Source: Rhodospirillales bacterium 70-18 (GTDB taxonomy: Bacteria; Pseudomonadota; Alphaproteobacteria; Acetobacterales; Acetobacteraceae). From it: a stretch of 64,000 nt of DNA. Both the position numbers and the translations under genes were made by a program. Each line of letters starts with the position of its first letter. Within the stretch, counting starts at the first letter, position 1. Below the pieces are notes generated by a model. The model saw only the letters and a program-made list of their open reading frames with translations. It did not search any database and was not told the DNA's origin. Positions 49,511 to 58,310 of the stretch are shown here, piece by piece. The stretch covers positions 333,585-397,584 of the forward strand of contig MKWE01000053.1 in NCBI GenBank assembly GCA_001899585.1. Direction: 5' to 3'.

Positions 49511-49860
49511 GCGACACGGCCGGTTGCCGGCGCGGCACGGCACGCGCGTCTCGTCTGTTCGATTCCGGGACTCGTCATTGTCCGCTCCTGGGTGCTGCGC
49601 GCCGGGCGGCTGGTGCGCCGGCTGTCGCCCGGTCGGCGGGGCGGTGGCGGCGTCGGCACGGATGGACGGCGCGTCGCGCGCCCGGCTCAGCCATCAATGC
49701 GCTTGCGTGACGGTGGGCGGCAGGTGCGGAAACGACCCAGGGTCGCGGGCGGGACCTGTCCCACAGCCGGGCCTGGTCTATGCTCGCACCGAATCGGCGC
49801 AAGGATGGCAATCCGTCCCGATGCGCGACGAGGAGGAGGGGTCTTGAACCGCACGCCCGC
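49511..49860. other. Divergent control region between cytochrome c and GntR genes
   Basis: A 350-bp gap with no convincing gene on either strand. It should hold the promoter of the cytochrome-hyu run (minus) and of the GntR gene (plus). A very strong ribosome-binding site, GAGGAGGAGGGG (about 49829-49841), lies 20 bp before the chosen GntR ATG, further than usual, and is followed by a 6-codon frame from TTG at 49844 whose TGA overlaps that ATG. This could be a tiny coupled leader frame. No clear GntR operator palindrome was picked out by eye. Confidence 0.35.
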
Positions 49861-50673
49861 ATGACCGCGTCCGATCCGCCGCTGCCGCTCTATCACCGCG
49901 TCTACCTGGTGCTGCGCCAGCTGGTGCTGGAAGGCCGCTTTCCGGCCGCGCTGGCGATGCCGGGCGAGCACGAGCTGGCCGGCGAGTACAAGGTCTCGCG
50001 CATCACCATCCGCCGCGCCCTGCAGATGCTGGAGCGTGAGGGCCTGGTGGTGCGCCGCCGTGGCGCCGGCACCTTCGCCCGCCCGCCGCTGGCGGCCGAG
50101 CCGGTGCGCGAGAACCTGCGCGGGCTGATCGAGAACCTGCTGGTCATGGGGCTGCGCACCACGGTGCGGCTGGTGGCGTTCGACTACGTGCCGGCCACGC
50201 CGGAACTGGCGGCGGTGATGGGGGTGCCGGCCGGCGCGGTGGTGCAGCGCAGCGTGCGGGTGCGCGCCGCGCGCGAGCAGCCGTTCTCGCACCTGACCGC
50301 CTGGGTGCCGGAGGCGATCGGCCGCGGCTATGGCCGTGACGACCTTGCCGCCAAGCCGATGCTGGCGCTGCTGGAGGCCGGGGGCGTGGCGATCGCGCGC
50401 GCCGAGCAGACCATCTCGGCCAAGCTGGCCGACGCCGCGGTGGCGCCGCTGCTGGGCGTGGAGGTGGGCGCCGCGCTGCTCTGGGTGCGCCGGCAGGTGT
50501 TCGACCCGTCCGGCCGGGTGATCGAGGCGCTGGAGGCGCTGTACCGGCCGGAGATGTACGCCTACCAGATCGGCCTGGTGCGCGACGGCGCGATGTGGAA
50601 CCCGCAGCGGGCGGAAGCGGCGGGCCAGGGCGCGGCGGGCCAGGGCGCGGCGGGTCAGGGTGTCGGCGGGTAG
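49861..50673 (+). CDS. GntR-family transcriptional regulator with UTRA ligand domain (HutC subfamily)
   Basis: A 270-residue regulator. Residues 8-75: winged helix (YHRVYLVLRQLVLEGRF, PGEHELAGEYKVSRITIRRALQMLEREGLVVRRRGAGTF). Residues about 90-240: UTRA sensor domain (VPAGAVVQRSVRVR, ALEALYRPEMYAYQI). A short Gly/Gln/Ala repeat tail (AAGQGAAGQGAAGQGVGG) is encoded by a 15-bp DNA repeat. The ATG at 49861 is uncertain: an in-frame ATG at 49780 would add 27 residues. Divergence from the cytochrome-hyu run makes it the likely regulator of that operon. Confidence 0.85.
   Translation: MTASDPPLPLYHRVYLVLRQLVLEGRFPAALAMPGEHELAGEYKVSRITIRRALQMLEREGLVVRRRGAGTFARPPLAAEPVRENLRGLIENLLVMGLRTTVRLVAFDYVPATPELAAVMGVPAGAVVQRSVRVRAAREQPFSHLTAWVPEAIGRGYGRDDLAAKPMLALLEAGGVAIARAEQTISAKLADAAVAPLLGVEVGAALLWVRRQVFDPSGRVIEALEALYRPEMYAYQIGLVRDGAMWNPQRAEAAGQGAAGQGAAGQGVGG
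50622..50666. repeat. Three-copy 15-bp direct repeat at the 3' end of the GntR gene
   Basis: The unit GGGCCAGGGCGCGGC occurs twice exactly and a third time in degenerate form (50622-50636, 50637-50651, 50652-50666). It is in frame, giving the Gly-Gln-Gly-Ala-Ala tail. The stop codon of the convergent S10 peptidase lies inside the third unit, so the two genes overlap by 19 bp. Confidence 0.8.
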
Positions 50674-52199
50674 AGCGCCATCGCCGCCGTCCGCAGCGCC
50701 GCCCGCGCGGCATCGTGCAGATAGACCATGTGCCCGCCCGGCAGCAGCAGCAGGCGCAGCCGGCCGGTGCCGGCCGGCCCGGTGACGCTGGGCGGGATCT
50801 GCGCCAGTTCCAGCTTGGTGCGGAAATACGGGGTCACCAGGTCGAACAGGCCGTGCACCACCAGCACATGCAGCCGCGGGTCCAGCGCCAGCGCGGTGCG
50901 CAGCGCGTCCAGCGATTCCGGGGCGCTGCGCTGGCGGCCCCAGTTCCATTGCCGGAACGCCGCCTCGTTGGCCAGCATGTAGCGGGCATCCGGCTGCCAG
51001 CCCAGCCGGTGGTAAAGCTCCAGCATCGCCGAGGTCAGCGGCGCGGCCAGCCCGCCGGTCACAGGGTCGGGGGTGTCGCCCTGCGGGTCCGAGGGGTCGG
51101 GGTTGGCCAGCGTGAGCGTGCCGTCGTACGGGCTGCCGACCCGCGTGCCGGTGGGGTCGGTGGCATGCAGGAAGGTGTCCATCGAGATGCGGCCGAAATG
51201 GCGGCGGACCAGCGCGGGGTCCAGCCCGGCGAGGGCGGCGACGGCGGCGCTGCGGCGGGTCACCGCCTCGGCGTCGCCGTCGCCGCGCAGCAGGTCGCGC
51301 AGGTAGTCGCCGGCGGCATAGGTCTCCGCCTCGGCCAGGTCGGCCGGCGCCACCGGGCCATGCGCGGCCCGCGCCACCGCGGCCAGCGTGGGCAGCAGCG
51401 TGGCCGCCGCCAGCGGGTCGAAGGCCTGGCTGCGGCCGCCGAAATCCAGCACCGGGGAGATCAGCACCAGCCCGGCCACCCCGATGCCCTGCGAACGGGC
51501 CAGCTCGCGCACCAGCCGCGGCCCCCGGAAGCCGCCATAGCTCTCGCCAACGATGAATTTCGGGGCCGCCATGCGGTCGTTGCGCAGCAGCCAGCGCCGG
51601 ATGGCGGCACCCAGACTGTCGATGTCGCCCTCTACCGACCACAACTGCCGCCCCGCCTCGCCGCTGGCCAGCACGCGGCCATAGCCGGTGCCGGCGGGGT
51701 CGAGGAACACCAGGTCGGTGAAGTCCAGCCAGGTGTCGCCGTTCGGCACCACCAGCGGCGGCGTGGACGGGCCGGCGCCGTCCAGCGGCAGGCGCCAGGG
51801 GCCCAGCGCGCCTAGATGCAGCCAGGCGGAGGCCGAGCCGGGGCCGCCGTTGAACACGAAGGTCACCGGCCGCCCGGCCGGCGGCGGCTGGCCGGGCTCG
51901 CCCGCCAAGGTGTAGGCGACGTAGCCGATATCCGCCTGCGGCGCGCCATGCGGGTCGGACAGACGCAGGCTGCCGGCGGTGGCGGCGAAGCGCAGGGTGC
52001 GCGTGCCGCCGCCCGGAATCGGCAGGCTCAGCGTGTGCTGCGTGGTCACGTCGGCCGGCAGCGGCGCGGGCGGGGCGGTGGCGGCTGCCGGGGACGGCGC
52101 GGCGTCATCATGCCGGGGCGCCTGCGCCCATGCCGGCCATGCGAGCAGCAGCGCCAGCATCAGCACCATGGTGCGGCCGGCCGTGCGCGGACAGGTCAT
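50655..52199 (-). CDS. S10 serine carboxypeptidase family protein, exported
   Basis: A 514-residue secreted peptidase. Signal peptide MTCPRTAGRTMVLMLALLLAWPAWAQA, then VTFVFNGGPGSASAW (oxyanion region), the nucleophile motif GESYGG with Ser220, catalytic Asp in VHGLFDLVTPY and His in LPGGHMVY. Length fits bacterial S10 enzymes, which release C-terminal residues at acid pH. The ATG at 52199 is chosen because it opens a clear signal peptide; the longer frame to 52367 does not. It converges on and overlaps the GntR gene tail. Confidence 0.9.
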   Translation of the reverse strand: MTCPRTAGRTMVLMLALLLAWPAWAQAPRHDDAAPSPAAATAPPAPLPADVTTQHTLSLPIPGGGTRTLRFAATAGSLRLSDPHGAPQADIGYVAYTLAGEPGQPPPAGRPVTFVFNGGPGSASAWLHLGALGPWRLPLDGAGPSTPPLVVPNGDTWLDFTDLVFLDPAGTGYGRVLASGEAGRQLWSVEGDIDSLGAAIRRWLLRNDRMAAPKFIVGESYGGFRGPRLVRELARSQGIGVAGLVLISPVLDFGGRSQAFDPLAAATLLPTLAAVARAAHGPVAPADLAEAETYAAGDYLRDLLRGDGDAEAVTRRSAAVAALAGLDPALVRRHFGRISMDTFLHATDPTGTRVGSPYDGTLTLANPDPSDPQGDTPDPVTGGLAAPLTSAMLELYHRLGWQPDARYMLANEAAFRQWNWGRQRSAPESLDALRTALALDPRLHVLVVHGLFDLVTPYFRTKLELAQIPPSVTGPAGTGRLRLLLLPGGHMVYLHDAARAALRTAAMALYPPTP

Positions 52200-52209
52200 G
52201 GCGATCGCC

Positions 52210-53259
52210 TCATGATGATGTCGGGGCCGGCTGCTCGGTCGTGGCCAATGCGAGGGCGCGCAGCTCCTCCGGCGTGGTCGGCCGGGCCCCCAATTCACCG
52301 AAAAAATACCCCATAAGAGCGCGCAAATTGGCGAGAAAACGCTCCAGATCGGCGCGATTTCGCACATAAGGCGTGTTGCCTGGCGCCAGCGACGGGCTGT
52401 GGTAGGTGATGGTGAACACCCGGTGCCCCTGCCGCAGCATGCCCCGCACCAGTCGGCGCTGGGTGGCGAAATCCACCCCCTCGGGCGTCAGCGTCGTCCG
52501 TTCCAGCACGCCCAGCCTGGAGGCCAGCCCCGGCAGCCGCAGCCGGCGCGCGTGGCGGGACCGCACGGCCGCGTCCGCCGCGCCGCCCCAGCGTTCCGCC
52601 AAGCCGTAGAAGCCCCGCGTCACCGGGATTTCCAGCAGCTCGCCGGGCGTGCCGACCCAGTACGGCCTGGCCGAGCAGGGGCGGAAATCCGGCCCGCCAT
52701 CGCGGCTCAGATTGGTATGCGGCAGCACGCTGAGGTCGATCCGGTAGCCCAGCGCCCGCAGGATGCCGGCCGTGGCCGGGCCGACGCCGTAGCGCCCGGC
52801 CTTGTAGATGGTCGGGCTGGCGTCGAAATTTGCCGCGATCGCCTCGGTCAGGTGGCGGATCTTGGCCCGCTCCAGCGCCGGGGCGAGGTTGCCGGCGTAG
52901 GAGGTGGCGGGCGAGACCGGCTCGTCGAAGGGCGGGTTGACCCAGGTGTGCAGGTGCGCGCCGATCTGGCAGTGGCCGGCATCCAGCAGCCCCTTCAGCA
53001 CCGCCACCGATGAGGGCGTGGTGGCCACCGGGTAGTCGATCACATAGGTGGGGCGCAGCCCGTGCGGCGCGAAGATCTCGTGCGCCAGGGGCTGCGCCGC
53101 GATCGAGTCGACGGCCACGCTGGCGCGGTCGAACGGGGCGTTCCAGTCGAACGCTTCCTCGGTATCGACCACCACCATCAGCAGCGGGGTGTCGAGCTGG
53201 AACCGGATGGCGGGGGCGGCGGCGGCGATCATGGCGGCGTCCGGCTGGGGGTGGGGCAT
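52210..53259 (-). CDS. Polysaccharide-deacetylase-like protein
   Basis: A 349-residue NodB-fold protein. The first catalytic strand is VVVDTEEAFDWNAPFDRAS (Asp-Glu pair) and the metal-binding histidines are in GAHLHTWVNPPFDE; later segments include GRYGVGPATAGILRALGY and TITYHSPSLAPGNTPYV, with the conserved histidine. It would remove N-acetyl groups from a surface glycan. Start at 53259 is the first Met of family character. It overlaps the upstream acyltransferase gene by 31 bp and ends 10 bp before the S10 gene start, so the three are co-directional. Confidence 0.82.
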   Translation of the reverse strand: MPHPQPDAAMIAAAAPAIRFQLDTPLLMVVVDTEEAFDWNAPFDRASVAVDSIAAQPLAHEIFAPHGLRPTYVIDYPVATTPSSVAVLKGLLDAGHCQIGAHLHTWVNPPFDEPVSPATSYAGNLAPALERAKIRHLTEAIAANFDASPTIYKAGRYGVGPATAGILRALGYRIDLSVLPHTNLSRDGGPDFRPCSARPYWVGTPGELLEIPVTRGFYGLAERWGGAADAAVRSRHARRLRLPGLASRLGVLERTTLTPEGVDFATQRRLVRGMLRQGHRVFTITYHSPSLAPGNTPYVRNRADLERFLANLRALMGYFFGELGARPTTPEELRALALATTEQPAPTSS

Positions 53260-53909
53260 GGCCTGGCCGGCGCGGACTCGCCCAGCAGGAAGGCCAGCGG
53301 AACGGCGTGGCCGGGCCACACCAGCCGCGAACCGTGCGGCGTGGTCACGCGGTAGACCGGGCCGAGGCGGGCGACGGCGACCGGGTGGGCGCCCTCGTAG
53401 CCGGCGGCCAGCATGCCGCGGCGCGAGGCCGTGTTGCCGACGTTGCAGTAGATGGCCGGGGCGGCCAGGCCGCGCGCCTGGCAGTGCCGCGCCGCCGCCC
53501 GCAGCAGGGCGGGATACAGGCGCCGGCCGCGCGCCGCCGGCAAGGTGAAGAAATCCCACAGGAACGCGCCGCCCGGCGGCACGACCAGGCGCATTCCCCA
53601 TTCGAACAGCACCGCCGCCGCCCGCTCCGCCGGCGCGGTCAGCCAGCCCCAGGCCAGCGGCCGGCCCGCCGTGTCGCGCGCGCAGACCAGGGCGTGGCCC
53701 TGCCGCCACCGCGCGGTGTAGTCCTCGGTCGCGACACCGCGCAGCCCCGCCAGGACGTCGGCCAGCCCGGCCTCCGCCTCGGTCAGCACGGCGCAGGCGC
53801 CAGTGCCCGCCGGCGCCAGCGCCGCGGGGCCGGCCGTGAAGAACAGCAGGTTCCGCCGACCGGCCAGCCGCCGCAATGCCCAGTAGGCGGATCGAGCCGG
53901 ATGCGCCAT
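53229..53909 (-). CDS. GNAT-like acyltransferase
   Basis: A 226-residue protein with a GNAT-type core: LFEWGMRLVVPPGGAFLWDFFTLPAARGRRLYPALLRAAARHC matches the beta4-alpha3 acyl-CoA pyrophosphate-binding region (RGRRLYP), and YCNVGNTASRRGMLAAGY is the typical helix after beta5. The N-terminal part is less conserved. Its 3' end overlaps the deacetylase start by 31 bp, so the two are coupled. A role in modifying an extracellular polysaccharide is inferred from the deacetylase and the CelD-like gene next door. Confidence 0.75.
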   Translation of the reverse strand: MAHPARSAYWALRRLAGRRNLLFFTAGPAALAPAGTGACAVLTEAEAGLADVLAGLRGVATEDYTARWRQGHALVCARDTAGRPLAWGWLTAPAERAAAVLFEWGMRLVVPPGGAFLWDFFTLPAARGRRLYPALLRAAARHCQARGLAAPAIYCNVGNTASRRGMLAAGYEGAHPVAVARLGPVYRVTTPHGSRLVWPGHAVPLAFLLGESAPARPCPTPSRTPP

Positions 53910-54143
53910 CGGTTCCCTTGTCGCTCTGCCATCCTTGCGATACCCGTTCGGTCACGGAAAGGCGAGGGCCGCCGCCGCGGCCGGACAGTAAATTGAATTT
54001 CCCGTGGCAGTTGTATAAGGAGGAACCATAAGAGGTGCTTCCGTTCGCTGGCGCAGTTCGGCAACGCTCGCCCTGGCTTGAGTGACGCCGTCGCCTTGGT
54101 CCATATAGCCGTCCCAGCCACATGCGGAAGAAACGCGCCTCAT

Positions 54144-55289
54144 ATGCCATTCGGCTTCGAAATTCGTGACGATCTGAGCACGGAGCAACTGGCCGTGATG
54201 TGGTCCGACCTCGAACAGCGGTCGGATGCCTCGTTTTTCCAAAGCTGGCAGTGGATCGGCTGCTGGATCGCGGAGGCGGGGCTGCGGCCGGTCACCCTGG
54301 TCGGCCGTGCCGAGGGGCGGGTGGTGCTGCTGGGCGTGCTGGTGCCCACCGACCGGCGCGACGTGCTGCCCTTCGCGATCCACGGGCTGCATCTGCACAC
54401 CACCGGCGACATCGACCGCGACATCATCACCATCGAGTATAACGGCTTCCTGGCCGATCGCGACTACGCCGGGGCGGCGACGGCGGCGCTGCGCTATCTG
54501 CTGACCGGAGTCGCGGTGGGCGCCAGGCGGCGCGACGAGTTGCACCTGAAGGGCATGGCGACCACGCTCGACCTGCCGGGCATCGGCGGCGAGGCGATCT
54601 GCACCGAGCTGTCGCGCAAGCCGTCCTGGCGAGTCGATATCGAGGCGGTGCGGGCCGCCGGCACCGGCTATCTCGACAGCCTGAGCGCTAATACCCGCCA
54701 GCAGATCCGTCGCGCCATGCGGCTGTATGAAAAACGCGGCCCGCTCACCGCCACGCGCGCGCGCGACCAGGGCGAGGCGCTGGCGTTCCTCGACGAGCTT
54801 AAGACGCTGCACCAGCGCTACTGGACGGGGCGGGGCGAGCCGGGGGCGTTCTCCTACCCGTTCTTCGAGCGTTTCCAGCGCCGCATGATCGAGACCGGCC
54901 TGGACTCGGGCGCGGTGGAGATCATCCGCGTCGCCGCCGGCGCGCACGTGATCGGCTATGTCTATAATTTCGTCTATCGCGGCACCGCCCTGGCCTACCA
55001 GACCGGCATCGCCTACGAGGATGACGCCAAGCTGAAGCCGGGCCTGGTCAGCCATGCGCTGTGCATCGACCTGCACCTGCGCGAGGGCGGGCGGGTCTAC
55101 GACTTCATGGCCGGGGCCGCGCGCTACAAGGCGAGCCTGGGCAAGCCGGGGCCGGACATGGTGTATTACCTGCTGGAGCGGCCGACCCTGCCGCTGCGGA
55201 TCGAAAGCGTGCTGCGCACGCTCAAACACCGCCTGTTCGGCGCCCGCCCGGTGCGCGCCGCCACGCCGCAGGTGGCCGAGCCGGACTGA
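54144..55289 (+). CDS. CelD/BcsL-family acyltransferase
   Basis: A 381-residue protein of the BcsL/CelD (PF13480-like) acetyltransferase group seen in cellulose and exopolysaccharide clusters. Typical segments: SFFQSWQWIGCWIAEAGLRPVTLVGR at the start, the SANTRQQIRRAMRLYEKRGPLT stretch, and GYVYNFVYRGTALAYQTGIAYEDDAKLKPGLVSHALCIDLHLREG ending in YDFMAGAARYKASLG. The ATG at 54144 is preferred; a TTG at 54078 would add 22 residues. It is divergent from the GNAT-like and deacetylase genes, so the region 53910-54143 should hold two promoters. Confidence 0.8.
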   Translation: MPFGFEIRDDLSTEQLAVMWSDLEQRSDASFFQSWQWIGCWIAEAGLRPVTLVGRAEGRVVLLGVLVPTDRRDVLPFAIHGLHLHTTGDIDRDIITIEYNGFLADRDYAGAATAALRYLLTGVAVGARRRDELHLKGMATTLDLPGIGGEAICTELSRKPSWRVDIEAVRAAGTGYLDSLSANTRQQIRRAMRLYEKRGPLTATRARDQGEALAFLDELKTLHQRYWTGRGEPGAFSYPFFERFQRRMIETGLDSGAVEIIRVAAGAHVIGYVYNFVYRGTALAYQTGIAYEDDAKLKPGLVSHALCIDLHLREGGRVYDFMAGAARYKASLGKPGPDMVYYLLERPTLPLRIESVLRTLKHRLFGARPVRAATPQVAEPD

Positions 55290-55358
55290 GGCCCCCCGGG
55301 GAGCGGCGGCGCGCGGATCGGCGCGGCCGTTCCGGTCGGCCAGACAGAAGGTTCACAT

Positions 55359-55394
55359 GGAGGCGGGGAGAAGCTGGGAGGCGGGGAGAAGCTG
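55359..55394. repeat. Two-copy 18-bp direct repeat downstream of the CelD-like gene
   Basis: GGAGGCGGGGAGAAGCTG is repeated exactly, back to back (55359-55376 and 55377-55394), in the 172-bp gap between the CelD-like gene and the convergent SDR gene. No hairpin or terminator-like T-run is attached. It resembles the purine-rich repeats after the porin gene and is probably slippage-generated. Confidence 0.8.
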
Positions 55395-55461
55395 GCGGTT
55401 CTCCCGTTCTCATTGTTTTAGCGTTTCGTTGCGAACCCGTCTTGTCTGTCCTGCGCCGGGA

Positions 55462-56226
55462 TCACAGCGCCGTTCCCAGCCCGCCATCGGCGAAGATTTC
55501 CTGGCCGGTGACGTAGCCGCCGGCCTCGGCCGCCAGGAAGACCGCGATGCCGGCGAGGTCGCGCGGCGTGCCCCAGCGGCGCAGCGGTATGCGCGCGGTG
55601 ATGCGGGCCACCACCTCGGGGTCGCGCCGCATGGCGGCGGACATCTCCGTCTCGAAATAGCCGCCGGCGATGGTGTTCACGGTGATGCCGTGCTCGCCCA
55701 GTTCGGCGGCGAGCGTGCGGGTGATCGCCGCCAGCCCCGCCTTGGCGGCGGCATAGCCGTGGATGGTCGGGCGGCCGCGGCTGGCGGTGAGCGAGCCGGT
55801 GAAGATGATCCGCCCGTGCCGCTGCGCCCGCATGATGCCGGCGGCCTGCTGGGCGGCGAAGAAGCAGGCGGTGAGGTTGGTCGCCATCACCCGCTCCCAG
55901 TCGGCGGGCTGCCAGTCGGGCAGGGGGCGGGCGCCGTGGATGCCGGCATTGGCCAGCAGGATGTCCAGCCGGCCGTGCCGGGCGGCGACCTCGGCGATGG
56001 CGCTCCGGCTCGCCTCGATGTCGGTCACGTCGAAACAGGCGGTGTCGGCGGCCAGGCCGTCGGTGCGCAGCCCGTCGGCGGCGGCCTCCAGCGTCGCCGC
56101 ATCGCGCCCGGTGAGCACCACGGTCGCGCCGGCCTCCGCCAGGCCGCGCGCCATGCCCAGGCCGAGGCCGCGCGAGGCGCCGGTGACCAGCGCGACGCGG
56201 CCGGTGATGTCGAACAGCTTGCTCAT
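55462..56226 (-). CDS. Short-chain dehydrogenase/reductase at the end of the second liv operon
   Basis: A 254-residue SDR. Motifs: VTGASRGLGLGMA (cofactor), LLANAGIHG, catalytic TGSLTASRGRPTIHGYAAAKAGL with Ser, Tyr and Lys, and AGGYFETEM. The ATG at 56226 overlaps the AroE-like stop by 4 bp (ATGA), so it is translated with the transporter operon. The C-terminal GQEIFADGGLG is typical of gluconate-5-dehydrogenase-like SDRs. It may act on the same imported polyol or cyclic acid as the AroE-like enzyme. Confidence 0.9.
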   Translation of the reverse strand: MSKLFDITGRVALVTGASRGLGLGMARGLAEAGATVVLTGRDAATLEAAADGLRTDGLAADTACFDVTDIEASRSAIAEVAARHGRLDILLANAGIHGARPLPDWQPADWERVMATNLTACFFAAQQAAGIMRAQRHGRIIFTGSLTASRGRPTIHGYAAAKAGLAAITRTLAAELGEHGITVNTIAGGYFETEMSAAMRRDPEVVARITARIPLRRWGTPRDLAGIAVFLAAEAGGYVTGQEIFADGGLGTAL

Positions 56227-57092
56227 TTGATGGTCGCCTCGATGGCGGCGCGCAACTCGGGCGTGATCTCGGGCAGCACGCCGAACCAGGCCTGGAAGGC
56301 CGGGCGCGCCTGGTGCAGCAGCATGCCCAGCCCGTTCACCACCGCATTGCCGCGGCCGCGCGCGGCGGCCAGCAGCGGGGTTTCCAGCGGGTTGTAGACG
56401 ATGTCGCACACCAGCGCCGCCGTCGGCAGCGCGTCCAGCGCCAGGTCCAGCGGCGGCTGGCCGACCATGCCCTGGTTGGTGGTGTTCACCAGCAGCGCCG
56501 CGCCGGCCAGCGCCGCGTGCCGGCGTTCCCAGTCCAGCACCGTGACCGGCCCGCCGAATTCGGCGGCGAGCTGCTCGGCGCGGGCGCGGGTGCGGTTGAG
56601 CAGGCGGATCTCCGGCGCCCCCTCGTCCAGCAGGCTGACCACAACGCTGCGGGCGCCGCCGCCGGCGCCCAGCACCACCGCCGGGCCGGCATCGCCGCGC
56701 CAGCCCGGCTTGCCGTCGCGCAGGTTCTCGATGAAGCCGTAGCCGTCCTTGTTGTAGCCGGACAGGCTGCCGTCCGGCTCCACCACGATCAGGTTGATCG
56801 CCCCCATCCGCCGGCCCGCCGGATCCACCCGATCCACCAGCTTCGCCGCCGCCTCCTTGTGCGGCAGGGTGACGTTGCAGCCGGCGAAACCAAGCGCCAC
56901 CAGCCCGCGCAACGCATCCTCCAGCCGGCCGGGCGCCACCGGCATCGGCACGTAGGCGCCGGGGATGGCGTATTTCTCCAGCCAGTAGCCGTGCAGCTTC
57001 GGCGAGCGCGACTGGAACACCGGCCAGCCGATGAGGCCGGCTGCCCGGAACTGGCCCGCCTTGAACTCGCCCGCCTTCAACTCGGTTGTCAT
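56223..57092 (-). CDS. Shikimate/quinate dehydrogenase-like protein (AroE family)
   Basis: A 289-residue AroE-fold enzyme. The substrate domain has AGLIGWPVFQSRSPKLHGYWL, the catalytic lysine in NVTLPHKEAA and Asp in YNKDGYGF; the NAD(P) domain has VVLGAGGGARSVVVSLLDEGA. The N-terminus carries about 16 extra residues with a small duplicated LKAGEF/FKAGQF word. In a transporter operon rather than an aromatic biosynthesis setting it is more likely catabolic (quinate or shikimate oxidation) than biosynthetic. It overlaps the SDR start by 4 bp and is 7 bp after the binding-protein stop. Confidence 0.85.
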   Translation of the reverse strand: MTTELKAGEFKAGQFRAAGLIGWPVFQSRSPKLHGYWLEKYAIPGAYVPMPVAPGRLEDALRGLVALGFAGCNVTLPHKEAAAKLVDRVDPAGRRMGAINLIVVEPDGSLSGYNKDGYGFIENLRDGKPGWRGDAGPAVVLGAGGGARSVVVSLLDEGAPEIRLLNRTRARAEQLAAEFGGPVTVLDWERRHAALAGAALLVNTTNQGMVGQPPLDLALDALPTAALVCDIVYNPLETPLLAAARGRGNAVVNGLGMLLHQARPAFQAWFGVLPEITPELRAAIEATIK

Positions 57093-57099
57093 GTCGCCC

Positions 57100-58248
57100 C
57101 TATTGCTTGCCGAGCGGCGGCAGGACCTCGGTGATCACCTGCTTGCCGTCCTTCACTTCCACCAGGTAGCTCTCGCGGTTCAGGTCGCCCTTGTCGTCGT
57201 AGGTGACATCCATCAGCACGCCCGGATAGTCCTTGGCCAGCAGGGTGGCGCCGTGCAGCGCCTTGGCGAAGGCCTTGCGGTCGAACTTGCCGATCCGCTC
57301 GGTGATCGCCTTCACGATGTAGACGGCGGTATAGCCCTTGATGCCGTTATGGTCGCTGTTCATGCCGTAGGCGGCCTTGAACTTGCGGCCGAATTCCTGG
57401 ACCAGCGGATTGGGCGCGTCCACGCTGAGGCCGACATGGCCCTTGGCGCCGTTGGCCGCGCCCCCGGCCAGCTCGATCACCCGCTGGCTGGTCAGCACCG
57501 TCTCGCCATAGATCGGCTTGGTGTAGCCGAGCTTGCGCAGCGCGATAAGCAGGCGGGCGCTCTCCTCCTCGTTGGTGTAGGCGAACAGCGCGTCGGCGTT
57601 GGACTTGGCGGCGTTCACCACGGCGGCGGTGAAGTCCATCTGCCCGGGCTCGGTGGAGATGTCGGCGGCGACCTTGATGCCGCGCTTGCCCAGCTCGCTG
57701 ATGATGGTGTCGCGTCCGCCTTTGCCGAAATCGTTGGCGACCCAGACGATCGCCACGCTCTTGATGCCGGCCTTGGCCAGGTAGGCGGCCACCTTGGGCA
57801 TCGCGTTGGCCTGGCTGAACGAGGTGCGGAAGACGTACTGGTTGCCCTGGGTGGTGAGGTTCACCGCCTCGCCGCCCATGATCATCGGGATTTCGGACTC
57901 GGCCGCGACCGACATCGCCACGTTCACGTCGCCCGAGAAGATCGGGCCCAGCATCACGTAGGGGTCCTCGTCCGCCGCGCGGGTGGCGACGGCCTTGGCG
58001 ATCTGCGCCTGGCTCTGGTTGTCCTGATGGGTGATGGCGATCTGCCGGCCGAGGATGCCGCCGGCGGCGTTGATCTCCTTCACCGCGAGGTCCACGCCCT
58101 TCTGCCACATGCTGCCGGAGGTGACGCCGGTGCCGGACAGCTCGACATTGTCGATGATCTTGACCGTGTCGGCGGCCATGGCGGGGTATGACAAGGCGGC
58201 TGTTACGAGGGCGGCGCCCAGCGTGAGGGCGGTGCGGCGGGTGGTCAT
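57100..58248 (-). CDS. Periplasmic binding protein of the second liv-type transporter
   Basis: A 382-residue type I periplasmic binding protein. Signal: MTTRRTALTLGAALVTAALSYPAMA, then a mature part with IIDNVELSGTGVTSGSMWQKGVDLAVKEINAAGGILGRQIAI, typical of the class. The ATG at 58248 has AGGGAGAG upstream. It follows LivF by 62 bp rather than preceding the permeases, an inverted order for such operons. Ligands of the class include branched-chain amino acids, amides, urea and aromatic acids; the neighbouring AroE-like and SDR enzymes make a cyclic polyol acid a reasonable guess. Confidence 0.92.
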   Translation of the reverse strand: MTTRRTALTLGAALVTAALSYPAMAADTVKIIDNVELSGTGVTSGSMWQKGVDLAVKEINAAGGILGRQIAITHQDNQSQAQIAKAVATRAADEDPYVMLGPIFSGDVNVAMSVAAESEIPMIMGGEAVNLTTQGNQYVFRTSFSQANAMPKVAAYLAKAGIKSVAIVWVANDFGKGGRDTIISELGKRGIKVAADISTEPGQMDFTAAVVNAAKSNADALFAYTNEEESARLLIALRKLGYTKPIYGETVLTSQRVIELAGGAANGAKGHVGLSVDAPNPLVQEFGRKFKAAYGMNSDHNGIKGYTAVYIVKAITERIGKFDRKAFAKALHGATLLAKDYPGVLMDVTYDDKGDLNRESYLVEVKDGKQVITEVLPPLGKQ

Positions 58249-58310
58249 GGATGGCTCTCCCTTCGGGCGCTCTATCGGCGCATTCGGTGCAATGGATTGA
58301 TACAACAGTG

